A stretch of 35,386 nt of DNA from Myxococcales bacterium (lineage in GTDB: Bacteria > Myxococcota_A > Polyangia > Haliangiales > Haliangiaceae), in NCBI GenBank assembly GCA_016794525.1, contig JAEUJY010000013.1, forward strand, positions 1-35,386. Direction: 5' to 3'. The translations under genes were made by a program, and so were the position numbers. The notes below the pieces were generated by a model that was not told where the DNA came from, did not search any database, and saw only the letters and a program-made list of their open reading frames with translations. Numbering within the stretch: the first letter of the stretch is position 1; every line of letters begins with the position of its first letter. Positions 15,758-23,299 of this stretch are shown piece by piece.

Positions 15758-16735
15758 TCAGTGGTGGTTGTAGTTGTCGACGAGGAAGTTGTACTGCTTC
15801 ACCACCTCCTCGTGCTCGGCGGGCGTCGCCGGCGTCGGCTCGGCCAGCTTGCGGTCGATGACCTTGCTGGCGGCCAGGAGCGACTTGCTGTAGTTGCGGA
15901 TGTTGGTCAGCGAGCCCCACTTGGCGGCCTCGTCGGCGTGGGCGGCCGCGTAGGCGTCGGCCTCGTCGACCAGCTTGCCGTAGGCCGCGAGCTGCGCGGC
16001 CAGCTGCTGGGCGTCGGGCTTGCGCGCGTCGACCACGTCGAGCAGCGAGCTGGCCTCGAGCATCAGCGTGCCGAGGATGACCTCGAGGTTGCGGCCGTCG
16101 CGCTTCTCGGTCTCCGCGAGCGCGGCCTGGTGCCGCAGCCGGTTGCGCTGCTTGACCACCGCCTGCAGCGTGTCGTGAGCGCCGGCGAACGCGTCGACCG
16201 CGGCCATCACCTTGGGGTGCAACAGCTTGGCCTTGGCGCCCTGATCGTCCTTGTGCTCGCCCTTCTTGTAGTAGGCGTCGAGCTCGTCCCAGGCGGCGCG
16301 GAACGCGAGCAGCGCCGCGACGTAGTCCGCGCTGGCCTTGTCGAGCTCGGGGACCGCGGGCGTCAGCGCGGCGGCGGCCTTGACCTTGCGCTCGCACGGC
16401 TCCGACGTGCCCAGGCCCATCAGGTTCATCGGGCGGTTGGGCAGCGGCACGCCGGTGGCCGGGTCGACGTCGCCCAGGTAGCCGTCGCGGACCTCGAAGA
16501 CGCGGCCCGAGTTGTTGTTGAGGCACTCGATGGCGGCCTCGAGCTTGGCGCTCTCGGCGCGCGCCGGGTCCGCGGGCGGCGGCGTGGCGGTCGCCGATGT
16601 GCCGGTGCTCGGCGCGCCGGTGCCGGCCTGCTTGCCAGCGCCGGACGGCGACGACTTGCCGCAGCCGACGGCGGTCAGCAGCGCGAGGGCCAGCGCGGCC
16701 ACGGGGTGGAACAGCGTGAAACGACGGTTCGACAT
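15758..16735 (-). CDS. YiiG/DUF3829-family lipoprotein
   Basis: 325 residues from ATG 16735. The signal peptide (RRFTLFHPVAALALALLTA) ends in a lipobox AVGC, followed by a Ser/Gly/Thr/Pro linker. The body is a long helical DUF3829-type domain: ESAKLEAAIECLNNNSGRVF, KASADYVAALLAFRAAWDEL, DAYYKKGEHKDDQGAKAKLL, AVDAFAGAHDTLQAVVKQRN, EVVKQYNFLVDNYNHH at the C-terminus. E. coli YiiG is a lipoprotein of unknown role; related proteins appear in cell-envelope contexts. The gene ends one base beyond the orphan 36-bp repeat. Confidence 0.88.
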   Translation of the reverse strand: MSNRRFTLFHPVAALALALLTAVGCGKSSPSGAGKQAGTGAPSTGTSATATPPPADPARAESAKLEAAIECLNNNSGRVFEVRDGYLGDVDPATGVPLPNRPMNLMGLGTSEPCERKVKAAAALTPAVPELDKASADYVAALLAFRAAWDELDAYYKKGEHKDDQGAKAKLLHPKVMAAVDAFAGAHDTLQAVVKQRNRLRHQAALAETEKRDGRNLEVILGTLMLEASSLLDVVDARKPDAQQLAAQLAAYGKLVDEADAYAAAHADEAAKWGSLTNIRNYSKSLLAASKVIDRKLAEPTPATPAEHEEVVKQYNFLVDNYNHH

Positions 16736-16842
16736 GGTGAGGGCGACGGGCACGGGGCCCAATATTCCCCGCGGCCTGGCCTGAACGCACGTCGATTGCG
16801 ACCCATGCCGCAACGCCGTCGCCGAACTCGGGGCCCACTGGA

Positions 16843-16848
16843 TATAGT
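16843..16848 (+). promoter_or_regulatory. -10-like TATAGT box, leaderless start
   Basis: TATAGT followed by ctttcg and the ATG at 16855. It is the best -10 consensus in the window, at the exact spacing at which the transcript would begin with the start codon. No -35 hexamer is evident. Confidence 0.6.
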
Positions 16849-16854
16849 CTTTCG

Positions 16855-17067
16855 ATGGCAATGGTCGAAGTTGGGATCCGGATTGACCTCGTCAAGGGGG
16901 TCGCCTTCTTTGGGATCGAGGCAGTGAATCAGCGGATCGCCGCTGGCGGCCGAGTGATCGAGGTGCGGCCGGCCGGCGCCATCCTGACCAAGGTCGGCGC
17001 CGAGGAAGACGACGAACGCGTCGCGCTCGGAGGCTGCCAGTTCCACGTCGTGTTCGAGGACGCGTGA
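16855..17067 (+). CDS. Small conserved-looking protein of unknown function
   Basis: 70 residues: a compact alpha/beta protein with VEVGIRIDLVKGVAFFGIEA, IAAGGRVIEVRPAGAIL and a C-terminal GGCQFHVVFEDA. Codon use matches neighbours. The strong TATAGT box 6 nt upstream and the absence of a ribosome binding site support leaderless translation from this ATG. The next gene starts 1 bp after its stop, so the two form an operon. The size and strand pattern resemble small proteins encoded ahead of larger partners, but I do not recognise a family. Confidence 0.75.
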   Translation: MAMVEVGIRIDLVKGVAFFGIEAVNQRIAAGGRVIEVRPAGAILTKVGAEEDDERVALGGCQFHVVFEDA

Positions 17068-17068
17068 C

Positions 17069-18076
17069 GTGGCGGTGCCGTTGACGGCCTTCGACCTGCT
17101 GGTCAAGGTGGAGGCGCTGGGGGAGGCCCTCGACGCCTTCGCGGCCAACGCGCCGAACAGGACGTTCTGCACCGATGGCCGGCTGGCGCGGCTCGCCTTC
17201 ATGACGGAGGCCGACCGCCGCCACTTCCTGGCGACGGCCGGTCTGGCACCCGCCACGTTCGCCCGTGCCGATCGCCACGGCCCGGCGGTCGATGCCGACT
17301 GGGTCGAGGTGGGGCGCTACGCCGGCGTCATGGCAGCGTGGCGTCGCGGAGACCCGCGAGAGCCGATCGTGGTGCCGGTCGCGTGGACGTCGGAGGAGCT
17401 CGAGTTTGGCACCAGCGCGGACGTCGCGGCCCACCTCGAGCGGCTCGGCGTCGACGGAGACGTCGAGGTGTACCTCGACCGGCGCACCGGCAAGAAGGTC
17501 TACGTCGGCCGGACGCAGCCTGGCCTGTCTCCCGATGAACAAGCCCGGCTCGAGGTGCTCCTGCGCGAGGGTTCGGATCTCGTCGGTCCGTTCCTGACAC
17601 GACGGGACCTCGGGTACTTCGAGCGTCGGCGCGTCAAGAAAGGGATCGCCAAGCTGACGGCGGTGCTGGCCGCGGTCCCCGATGCGTGGAACGCGTGCTG
17701 GATGCTCGGCATGTCTTACCGCGGCCTGGGGGACCACACCCGCGCGCTCGAGTTGCTGCGCCGTGCGTACGTGATCGACTCGCATCAGATCGATGTCGGT
17801 CGCGAGTACGCCGGGCAGTGCTTCTTCGCGGGCGCGGCCGAGGAAGGCGTTCGTGTCAGTCGCGAACTCCACGCGCGCTTCCCGGCCGACGTCGGGCTGC
17901 ACTCAAACCTCGCCCTCGCGCTGCTGATCGGCGGCGACCTCGCCGAGGCCGCCGCCGTGGCAGCGGCCGCTCTTGCGCGCGAGCCGGCCGACGCGATCAC
18001 GCGCGCGCTCGTCGACTTCATCGCCGATGTGCGGGCGGGCCGGCGCCCGCGGCCGGCGCGCATGCCCGGCATGTAG
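17069..18076 (+). CDS. TPR-repeat protein
   Basis: 335 residues from a GTG one base after the preceding stop, hence co-translated. The N-terminal 180 residues form an unrecognised domain (AFDLLVKVEALGEALDAF, FMTEADRRHFLATAGLAPAT, VVPVAWTSEELEFGTSADVA, DVEVYLDRRTGKKVYVGRTQ). The C-terminal part is TPR-like: RRVKKGIAKLTAVLAAVPDA, WNACWMLGMSYRGLGDHTRA, LELLRRAYVIDSHQIDVGRE, SNLALALLIGGDLAEAAAVA. No signal peptide. It probably works with the 70-residue protein upstream, as an adaptor-type scaffold. Confidence 0.8.
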   Translation: MAVPLTAFDLLVKVEALGEALDAFAANAPNRTFCTDGRLARLAFMTEADRRHFLATAGLAPATFARADRHGPAVDADWVEVGRYAGVMAAWRRGDPREPIVVPVAWTSEELEFGTSADVAAHLERLGVDGDVEVYLDRRTGKKVYVGRTQPGLSPDEQARLEVLLREGSDLVGPFLTRRDLGYFERRRVKKGIAKLTAVLAAVPDAWNACWMLGMSYRGLGDHTRALELLRRAYVIDSHQIDVGREYAGQCFFAGAAEEGVRVSRELHARFPADVGLHSNLALALLIGGDLAEAAAVAAAALAREPADAITRALVDFIADVRAGRRPRPARMPGM

Positions 18077-18181
18077 GAGCGCCCGTTCCGCGGCTGGTCG
18101 GATGAGAGGGGCGGCCGAGCCCTGCCACCGAGCGGCGGTGCACCCTGGCCTCTTGACCGCGGACCTCGCTCGATCCTGGTG

Positions 18182-18187
18182 TACCGT
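18182..18187 (+). promoter_or_regulatory. -10-like TACCGT box before a 19-codon ORF
   Basis: TACCGT, then ccacgg, then ATG 18194. Same 6-nt spacing as the other leaderless-type starts. Confidence 0.45.
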
Positions 18188-18193
18188 CCACGG

Positions 18194-18253
18194 ATGGCTG
18201 CGGAGTCGGTGCGTCCGTTCGTGCCCGCGAAAGACGTGCGGGACGAGGCCTGA
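18194..18253 (+). pseudogene. 19-residue leader ORF, probable remnant of a VOC/glyoxalase-type gene start
   Basis: ATG 18194 encodes MAAESVRPFVPAKDVRDEA and stops one base before the GTG of the next gene. The segment RPFVPAKD looks like the opening of VOC-family proteins, which commonly start with a PFIPAKDF-type strand. It may be a promoter and start taken from such a gene and fused to new DNA, now serving as a translated leader for the gene at 18255. Short, so a chance match is possible. Confidence 0.4.
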
Positions 18254-18254
18254 C

Positions 18255-18941
18255 GTGGGGCTCTCGCTCTGTGTCGGCATCCTCGCCGAGGTGCGCGACG
18301 ACGACCCCGAGGGATACACGCACTTCCAAGAGCAGCTCGCGCTCGCCAACGTCGTGCTGGCGCGCGCCGGCCGATCGCCGCATGTCGAGCCCGAGGCGTG
18401 CGAGCCTTGGTCGGCGGAGATGTTCGGCTACGGCGGCCTGCACTACCTGCGTCGTGTCGCCGCCCACCTCGCGCTCCGCGGAAGGCTCCCCGCGCCCGGT
18501 GACGAGCACGCCTCGCGCGACCGCGTGGTCGAGGCGTACGGCGACCTCGCCACGGGTACCCGGCGCGGGCTCAAGCGTCTGCTCGGCAAGGGCGAGCCGC
18601 GCCGTCAGCGCTTCGACCACCTGATGCTGCACAGCGACGCCGAGGGCTTCTACGTCCCGGTCGACTTCGACGACGTCCTCTTCGCCGATGACGGGGTCGC
18701 GCTGGCCGGGGGCATGCTCGGCTCGTCGCAGCGGTTGCTGCGCGAGTGCCTCCAGCTGCGGGACGCGCTCGGGATTCCGCAGGATCTCGATCCGGACGCC
18801 GATCAGCTCTGGGAGCTGGCCGACCGCCAAGGGGAAGGGGCGGGATGGGAGCGCTATGGGGTCGAAGCGTTCACGTGCGTCCGACTACTCCACGGTGCGG
18901 CGCTGTCGATCGAGCGCGCGGCCGCGCTGGCGTTCGTCTGA
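18255..18941 (+). CDS. Conserved protein of unknown function, related-looking to an actinobacterial family
   Basis: 228 residues from GTG 18255 (MGLSLCVGILAEVRDDDPEG). The distinctive core, HLMLHSDAEGFYVPVDFDDV and GGMLGSSQRLLRECLQLRDA followed by LGIP, recalls an uncharacterised family I know from actinobacteria (GLSYSVG openings, HSDxEGYYVPVDF core). The centre also has EMFGYGGLHYLRRVAAHLAL. No signal peptide or membrane helix. Translation may be coupled to the 19-codon ORF that ends one base upstream and carries the apparent promoter. Function unknown. Confidence 0.78.
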   Translation: MGLSLCVGILAEVRDDDPEGYTHFQEQLALANVVLARAGRSPHVEPEACEPWSAEMFGYGGLHYLRRVAAHLALRGRLPAPGDEHASRDRVVEAYGDLATGTRRGLKRLLGKGEPRRQRFDHLMLHSDAEGFYVPVDFDDVLFADDGVALAGGMLGSSQRLLRECLQLRDALGIPQDLDPDADQLWELADRQGEGAGWERYGVEAFTCVRLLHGAALSIERAAALAFV

Positions 18942-18950
18942 GGGCTGGGG

Positions 18951-19460
18951 CTAGAGCGCGTCGAACTCGGGGCGGTAGCGAACGACGCCTGTCACGCCGT
19001 CCAGGCCGCCGGGCGAGAGCGCCTGTACGAAGAACGCGTCGTCGTGGCCGTGCTCCCAGCGCAGGCCGCGGGTGCGGGCCGGGACGAAGCCGTGGCGCGG
19101 GTAGTAGTCGCGGTGGCCGAGCACCACGCAGAACGGGGGGCCGTGCGCGCGCATCGCCCGCAGGCCTTCCTCGATCAGGCGTGCGCCGATGCCCTGGCGC
19201 TGGTGCGCCGGCGCCACCGCCATCGGAGCCAGGCCGACCCCATGGGCGCGCCGGCCGTCGGCGTCGACCGTGACCGGCGAGCAGGCGAGGTGCCCCACGA
19301 GCACGCCGTCGAGGACGGCCACCAGCGACAGCATGAGCGCGCCGTTGCCCCGCAGGGCGTCGACCAGCCGCGCCTCGGCGTCGGTCGGGAACGCCGCCAC
19401 GTTCAGCGCGTGGACCGCCGGTTCATCCCCGGGTCGCTCGGTGCGCACGTCGAGCTCCAT
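18951..19460 (-). CDS. GNAT-family N-acetyltransferase (YhbS-like)
   Basis: 169 residues from ATG 19460; an in-frame upstream TTG at 19502 is less likely. GNAT landmarks are clear: DVRTERPGDEPAVHALNVAA, ALMLSLVAVLDGVLVGHLAC, GLAPMAVAPAHQRQGIGARL with the acetyl-CoA loop QRQGIG, IEEGLRAMRAHGPPFCVVLG and HRDYYPRHGFVPARTRGLRW. The last motif (Y-Y-x-x-x-G-F) is typical of the YhbS subgroup. The acceptor substrate is unknown. It ends convergently with the preceding gene. Confidence 0.92.
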   Translation of the reverse strand: MELDVRTERPGDEPAVHALNVAAFPTDAEARLVDALRGNGALMLSLVAVLDGVLVGHLACSPVTVDADGRRAHGVGLAPMAVAPAHQRQGIGARLIEEGLRAMRAHGPPFCVVLGHRDYYPRHGFVPARTRGLRWEHGHDDAFFVQALSPGGLDGVTGVVRYRPEFDAL

Positions 19461-19586
19461 CGCGTCGCGCTGCGCGTACCACGTGTCGACGGCGGGCGGC
19501 AACCCGGCGCGCTTGCCTGAAGCAGGCGGGACGGCAGCCGACCGGAGCGGGGCGGGGCGCCGCGATCGCGCACCGCGGGCTCGTCG

Positions 19587-20624
19587 CTACGGGCGGATCG
19601 TCGCACCGACGGCGGTGAAGCCGAAGCCAAACGACACCGCGTCGTTGGTGCCATCGGTGTTCGTGTCGATGTCGGGCGTGAGGAGGGCGTTGAACGACGA
19701 GCTCAGCTCGTGCAGCGTGCCCTGGCAGTCGCGCGGTTGCTCGATGTCGAGGAACGAGAGCAACGAGGCGCCCGTCGAACCGGCGACGCAGCCGCAGGTC
19801 GGCGGTGTCCGCGGAGCCGGGCAGTCTCGGTCGATGAGGGCCGAGAACGCCGCATAGAGCGCGGGGTGCAGGATGGTCTCGACGTCGGTCTGGCGGATCG
19901 CCCCCGCGAGCTTGCCGGTGGCGAGCCCGGCCGCGCTGGCGCCGGCCTCGCTGGCTCCCAGGACCACCGGCACCAGGACGACGGGGCTACCGAACCCGAA
20001 CGTCAGCGGCAGGACGTAGGCGCCGCCGTCGCCGAGGAATCGGGCCCCGAGGACGTCACCGACGAGCGGCGTCCCCGGCGTGACGCCGGGCGCCAACGTG
20101 AAGCTGCCATCGCCCGCGAGGTGACGTCGACACACGGCGTCGGACGGAGTCGCGCAGGCCGTCGGCACCGGGTTGGCCCCGACGTCGAACGTGAGCGTCG
20201 CGGGTCCCGAGACGATCGGATCGGTCGCGCCGAGGCGCGCCAGCAACAGGATCTCGCCACGGTCGATGGCGGTCGCGTTCGCGACGGTGAGGTCGAGTTC
20301 GGGCGCGAGGCCGCGGAGCGATCCCAGCAGCGTGCCCAGCTGGTTGTCGATGCCGCCGTTCGCATCGCCCGCGAGCGCGTCGACGTCGAGACCGAGCATC
20401 CTCGCCTCGGTCGACGTGCTCGGCACGCGGAGCGAGCTCGTGACGTAGGTGAACGTCGCGGCCGTGGGCACGGCATCGCCGGGCGCATCGAGCACGGTGG
20501 CGCTGTCGGGGCTGGCGTCGACGGCCGCGGCGTCGGTCGGGCTGGCGTCGACGGCCGTCGAGTCGTCACCGCCGCACGCGAGGAGCGCGGCGCACAGGAG
20601 TGCGGGGAGTAACACGCGGGGCAT
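19587..20624 (-). CDS. Lipoprotein of unknown function
   Basis: 345 residues from ATG 20624, with TACAGT 5 nt upstream. The signal peptide (MPRVLLPALLCAALLAC) ends in a lipobox, and the mature protein begins GGDDSTAVDASPTDAAAVDA, the Asp/Ala linker style of myxobacterial lipoproteins. The rest is beta-rich (FTYVTSSLRVPSTSTEARML, GPATLTFDVGANPVPTACAT) with an internal Gly/Ala-rich helix and a CGC-containing loop (PPTCGCVAGSTGA). Near the C-terminus TPDIDTNTDGTNDAVSFGFG looks like a calcium-binding thrombospondin-3-like loop. Probably outer-membrane anchored. Confidence 0.82.
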   Translation of the reverse strand: MPRVLLPALLCAALLACGGDDSTAVDASPTDAAAVDASPDSATVLDAPGDAVPTAATFTYVTSSLRVPSTSTEARMLGLDVDALAGDANGGIDNQLGTLLGSLRGLAPELDLTVANATAIDRGEILLLARLGATDPIVSGPATLTFDVGANPVPTACATPSDAVCRRHLAGDGSFTLAPGVTPGTPLVGDVLGARFLGDGGAYVLPLTFGFGSPVVLVPVVLGASEAGASAAGLATGKLAGAIRQTDVETILHPALYAAFSALIDRDCPAPRTPPTCGCVAGSTGASLLSFLDIEQPRDCQGTLHELSSSFNALLTPDIDTNTDGTNDAVSFGFGFTAVGATIRP

Positions 20625-20629
20625 GCGCC

Positions 20630-20635
20630 ACTGTA
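20630..20635 (-). promoter_or_regulatory. -10-like TACAGT box, leaderless start
   Basis: On the minus strand TACAGT is followed by ggcgc and the ATG at 20624 (5-nt gap). Confidence 0.45.
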
Positions 20636-20797
20636 CTCGATCGCCGCCGCTCGCCGCCGTGAGCCGGCCTCGCGCCAGTGAGGCGCGCGCGTCGCAGCGG
20701 CTGGCCCGGTTGCCGGCGCCTCGAAATGCGCGACGCCGGTAACCGCGCAGCGCCACGTGGTCGGGCGCCGGCACAGCGCTTGAAGAGGGCGCGCGGC

Positions 20798-21982
20798 ATG
20801 AACCGCTTTGCCTCGACGTGTCTCACCGTGCTGCTGCCGCTGCTGCTCACCACCGCCTGCGCCGTCGATGACGACGGCGTCGACGCCGACTTCCCGTACA
20901 CCGACGACGCCGCCGGCGGCAAGGGCGAGGAGTGGAACAGCGCCAACGATCCGATCCGCGTCGACCGCACGTTCACCGCGCAGCTCGACCAGCTCCCGCG
21001 CACCGGCGCGGCGACGCGGACGCCGTGGACCGGCGACTACTGGGCCACCGCGTTCGACAGCATCAACGCGCGGTGGGACGGCGCGAGCTCGATGTCGCCG
21101 GCCGAGAAATGGGAGCGGGCGTTCGGGCGCGCCGGCTTCGTGGCGCGCGTGACGCAGGAGCTGGGCGCGACGAGCGTGACCGGCGCGACGTGCAGCACCG
21201 ACGCGCAGTGCGCCGACGACGAGGCGTGCGCCAAGCCGCGTGGCGCGGCCAGCGGCCGGTGCATCCCGACCTGGTTCGGCATCTGTCACGGCTGGGCGCC
21301 GGCGGCGATCGCGGTGCCGCAGGCGACGAAGGCCGTCGTGAAGAACGGCGTCACGTTCTACCCCGGTGACCTCGAGGCGCTGATGTCGGCGGCGTGGAGC
21401 GGCGAGGACTACGGCGTGAAGTTCATCTCGGAGCGGTGCGATGCCGACGCGCTCCCCACCGATTCGTACGGGCGCATCCGCGCCGGCGAGTGCCGCGACA
21501 TGAACCCCGGCTCGTTCCACGTCGTGATCGGCAACATGCTCGGCAAGCGCGGCCTGGCGATCGTCGAAGATCGCACCGCCGACGGCGAGGTCTGGAACCA
21601 GCCGGTCGCGAGCTACAAGGTCACCAAGCAGACCGAGGTCACCGAGGCTCAAGCCGCGGCGCTGGTCGGGCTCGCCGGCAGCAGCTACACGTACAACGGC
21701 GACGCGGCGCGCTTCGTCTCGGTCGAGACCGATCTGAAGTGGATCACCGAGTCCGAGCCGAGCCGGCGCGCGCGCGCCGCGTCGACGTACACCCGCACCA
21801 CCAAGCTGGCGTACGTCCTCGAGCTCGATGCGGCCGGCACGATCCTCGGCGGAGAGTGGGTGGGCGCGTCGAAGACCAACCACCCGGACTTCCTGTGGTG
21901 GCCGACGAGCACGCCGCGCACCGAGGCGGTCCGCGGCCTCAAGTACAGCGAGATCAAGGCGCTCTACGACCAGGCCCGCTGA
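20798..21982 (+). CDS. Transglutaminase-elicitor-type lipoprotein
   Basis: 394 residues from ATG 20798, with a purine-rich GAAGAGGG 7 nt upstream. Signal peptide with an LTTAC lipobox, then an acidic linker. The catalytic region matches the TGase_elicitor family, known from oomycete GP42/Pep-13 transglutaminases and some bacteria: FGICHGWAPAAIAVPQATKA (nucleophile C163), MNPGSFHVVIGNMLGKRG (H241) and IVEDRTADGEVWNQPVASYK (D258 or D263). A CSTDAQCADDEACAKPR Cys-rich insert precedes it. The C-terminal ILGGEWVGASKTNHPDFLWW is also family-typical. It probably cross-links proteins at the cell surface; in bacteria the substrates are unknown. Confidence 0.9.
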   Translation: MNRFASTCLTVLLPLLLTTACAVDDDGVDADFPYTDDAAGGKGEEWNSANDPIRVDRTFTAQLDQLPRTGAATRTPWTGDYWATAFDSINARWDGASSMSPAEKWERAFGRAGFVARVTQELGATSVTGATCSTDAQCADDEACAKPRGAASGRCIPTWFGICHGWAPAAIAVPQATKAVVKNGVTFYPGDLEALMSAAWSGEDYGVKFISERCDADALPTDSYGRIRAGECRDMNPGSFHVVIGNMLGKRGLAIVEDRTADGEVWNQPVASYKVTKQTEVTEAQAAALVGLAGSSYTYNGDAARFVSVETDLKWITESEPSRRARAASTYTRTTKLAYVLELDAAGTILGGEWVGASKTNHPDFLWWPTSTPRTEAVRGLKYSEIKALYDQAR

Positions 21983-22041
21983 TCGACCGTGCCGGCGCCG
22001 AATCACCGCCGCGAAGCGGGGAGGACGCCCACGAGATCGGG

Positions 22042-22047
22042 TAGGGT
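22042..22047 (+). promoter_or_regulatory. -10-like TAGGGT box, leaderless start
   Basis: TAGGGT followed by gcggcccc and the ATG at 22056 (8-nt gap). Supports the short basic ORF downstream being a real gene. Confidence 0.45.
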
Positions 22048-22055
22048 GCGGCCCC

Positions 22056-22178
22056 ATGAGCAAGCGCAAGTCCGCCGCATCCAGTGATCTCACCCCCGAG
22101 CAGAAGCTGCTCGCCAAGCTGCGCCGGCAGGCCGCCGCCCGCCTCCTCAAGCGCCGCCGCTCGAAGTCCGGGCAGTAG
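22056..22178 (+). CDS. Small basic protein (40 residues)
   Basis: 40 residues, too short for most gene finders. It starts MSKRKSAASSDLTPEQKLL, continues with an amphipathic, strongly basic helix (LAKLRRQAAARLLKRRR) and ends SKSGQ. Third codon positions are nearly all G or C, as in real genes here, and a TAGGGT box lies 8 nt upstream of the ATG. The charge pattern suggests binding to nucleic acid, ribosome or membrane. No family recognised. Confidence 0.55.
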   Translation: MSKRKSAASSDLTPEQKLLAKLRRQAAARLLKRRRSKSGQ

Positions 22179-22303
22179 CCGCGCGGCGGCGCGCTCGACG
22201 CTCGACCGGCGCCTGGCGCCTGCCTCCGCCGTCGCGAAGCGCAACCTCGGCGGGGCGGAGTGGAGCGGTGACCTCCACCACACGGTCGCCTGCTCGGCAC
22301 CCC

Positions 22304-22456
22304 ATGGATCAGGAGATCGCGCGCGCCGCCAATCGCGCCTGCGGCGCCGGCGATGTCGACGCGGCGGCGGCGCGACTGGTCAAGGAGATCAACCGCAGCC
22401 ACGCCGCGCAGACGGCGCGCAAGCTGGAGCGGCTGCGCGCCCGCTTCGGCGCGTGA
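22304..22456 (+). CDS. Small helical protein (50 residues)
   Basis: 50 residues from ATG 22304; an upstream in-frame start at 22268 gives a non-helical extension and is less likely. The sequence MDQEIARAANRACGAGDVDA, AAARLVKEINRSHAAQTARK, LERLRARFGA predicts two amphipathic helices. It follows the other small basic ORF by 125 bp on the same strand. No ribosome binding site or TAnnnT box is evident, so it may be an operon member or spurious. Confidence 0.4.
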   Translation: MDQEIARAANRACGAGDVDAAAARLVKEINRSHAAQTARKLERLRARFGA

Positions 22457-22737
22457 TCGACCGGCTGCCTGAGCGTCGGATGCCCCCCGATCCGATCGGC
22501 CCCCCCGATCCGATCGGCTGCGACCCGCCGATCGGCGACGTCGTCCCGGGCCGCGGGCCGCGCGTGCTCAGCGATCGCCACGCACCTGCCGAAATCTCGG
22601 CAGCACCGCGTGCTGCCGCGCCCTGGTTCGCTCGACATCGTGTCGACCCACCCAAGGGATTCGAGATCTTGCCACGATCGCCAGGGGCGTCTCAGCGTGC
22701 CAACGCGGTGGCCCCGCAGTTGCTCGTTGGTCCAAGC
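22457..22737. other. Intergenic stretch with tandem 18-bp repeat
   Basis: No gene is seen. It contains the 18-bp tandem duplication at 22483-22518, followed by one member (22509-22527) of the recurring TCCGATCGGCTGC-type motif found in several intergenic regions of the window. Confidence 0.5.
22483..22518 (+). repeat. Tandem repeat, 2 x 18 bp
   Basis: CCCCCCGATCCGATCGGC occurs twice head to tail without mismatch. The second copy runs into TGCGACCCG, giving the shared intergenic motif. Confidence 0.95.
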
Positions 22738-23259
22738 ATGCCTCGCCGATGCGCCGCGCTCGTCACCACCGCTGTCCTGGCCGCGGCGCCCGCTTGTGTC
22801 ATGTCCAACGGGGCGCGTACCGCGACGATCGTGGCGGGCCTCGGCTCCATCGCGCTCGGCGCGGTCGCCAACGACAGCGCCGGGGTCGACTCGGACGGCA
22901 ACGGCAGCAACGACAACCCGTTCAACGACGATCACGGACAACAGGCGCTCGGCAGCGTCATGATCATCGGCGGCGTGATCATGTTCATCGCCGGCATTGC
23001 CTCTCATCCGCCCGCGTCGCCACCACCACCGCCACTCGAGTCGTCGGTCTCGGTCGGCGCCCGCGCCCTGCCGGGCGGCCGGGTCTCCGACCACGTCTTG
23101 CGCCTCGCCCGCCAGGTGCGGAGCCTGGCCGCGCGCCACGAGTGCGCGGCCGTCGCCACGCTCGTCGCCCGCATCGCGGCCGAGGATCCCGGGTACGCCG
23201 CGGAGCTACGGGTCGCGATGCCCTGCCACGGAACCCCGACGCGCCCCGTCGTCCCCTGA
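22738..23259 (+). CDS. Lipoprotein with two hydrophobic segments
   Basis: 173 residues from ATG 22738. A signal peptide (MPRRCAALVTTAVLAAAPAC) ends in a lipobox-like PAC. Two Gly-rich hydrophobic segments (ATIVAGLGSIALGAVAN and LGSVMIIGGVIMFIAGIASH) flank an acidic DSDGNGSNDNPFNDD loop that resembles a calcium-binding loop. A Pro-rich hinge and a C-terminal helical part follow (VSDHVLRLARQVRSLAARHE, CAAVATLVARIAAEDPGYAA). No family recognised; probably an envelope protein. Confidence 0.72.
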   Translation: MPRRCAALVTTAVLAAAPACVMSNGARTATIVAGLGSIALGAVANDSAGVDSDGNGSNDNPFNDDHGQQALGSVMIIGGVIMFIAGIASHPPASPPPPPLESSVSVGARALPGGRVSDHVLRLARQVRSLAARHECAAVATLVARIAAEDPGYAAELRVAMPCHGTPTRPVVP

Positions 23260-23299
23260 TCCCTGCGTCGTCGCTGCCACCGCGGGCCGCGCGCGAGGA

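Noticed and set aside
22483-22530. Possible CRISPR-like or origin iterons from CCGATCGG repeats
   Set aside because: Only two tandem 18-bp units without spacers and no cas, parA/dnaA-type or replication genes nearby.
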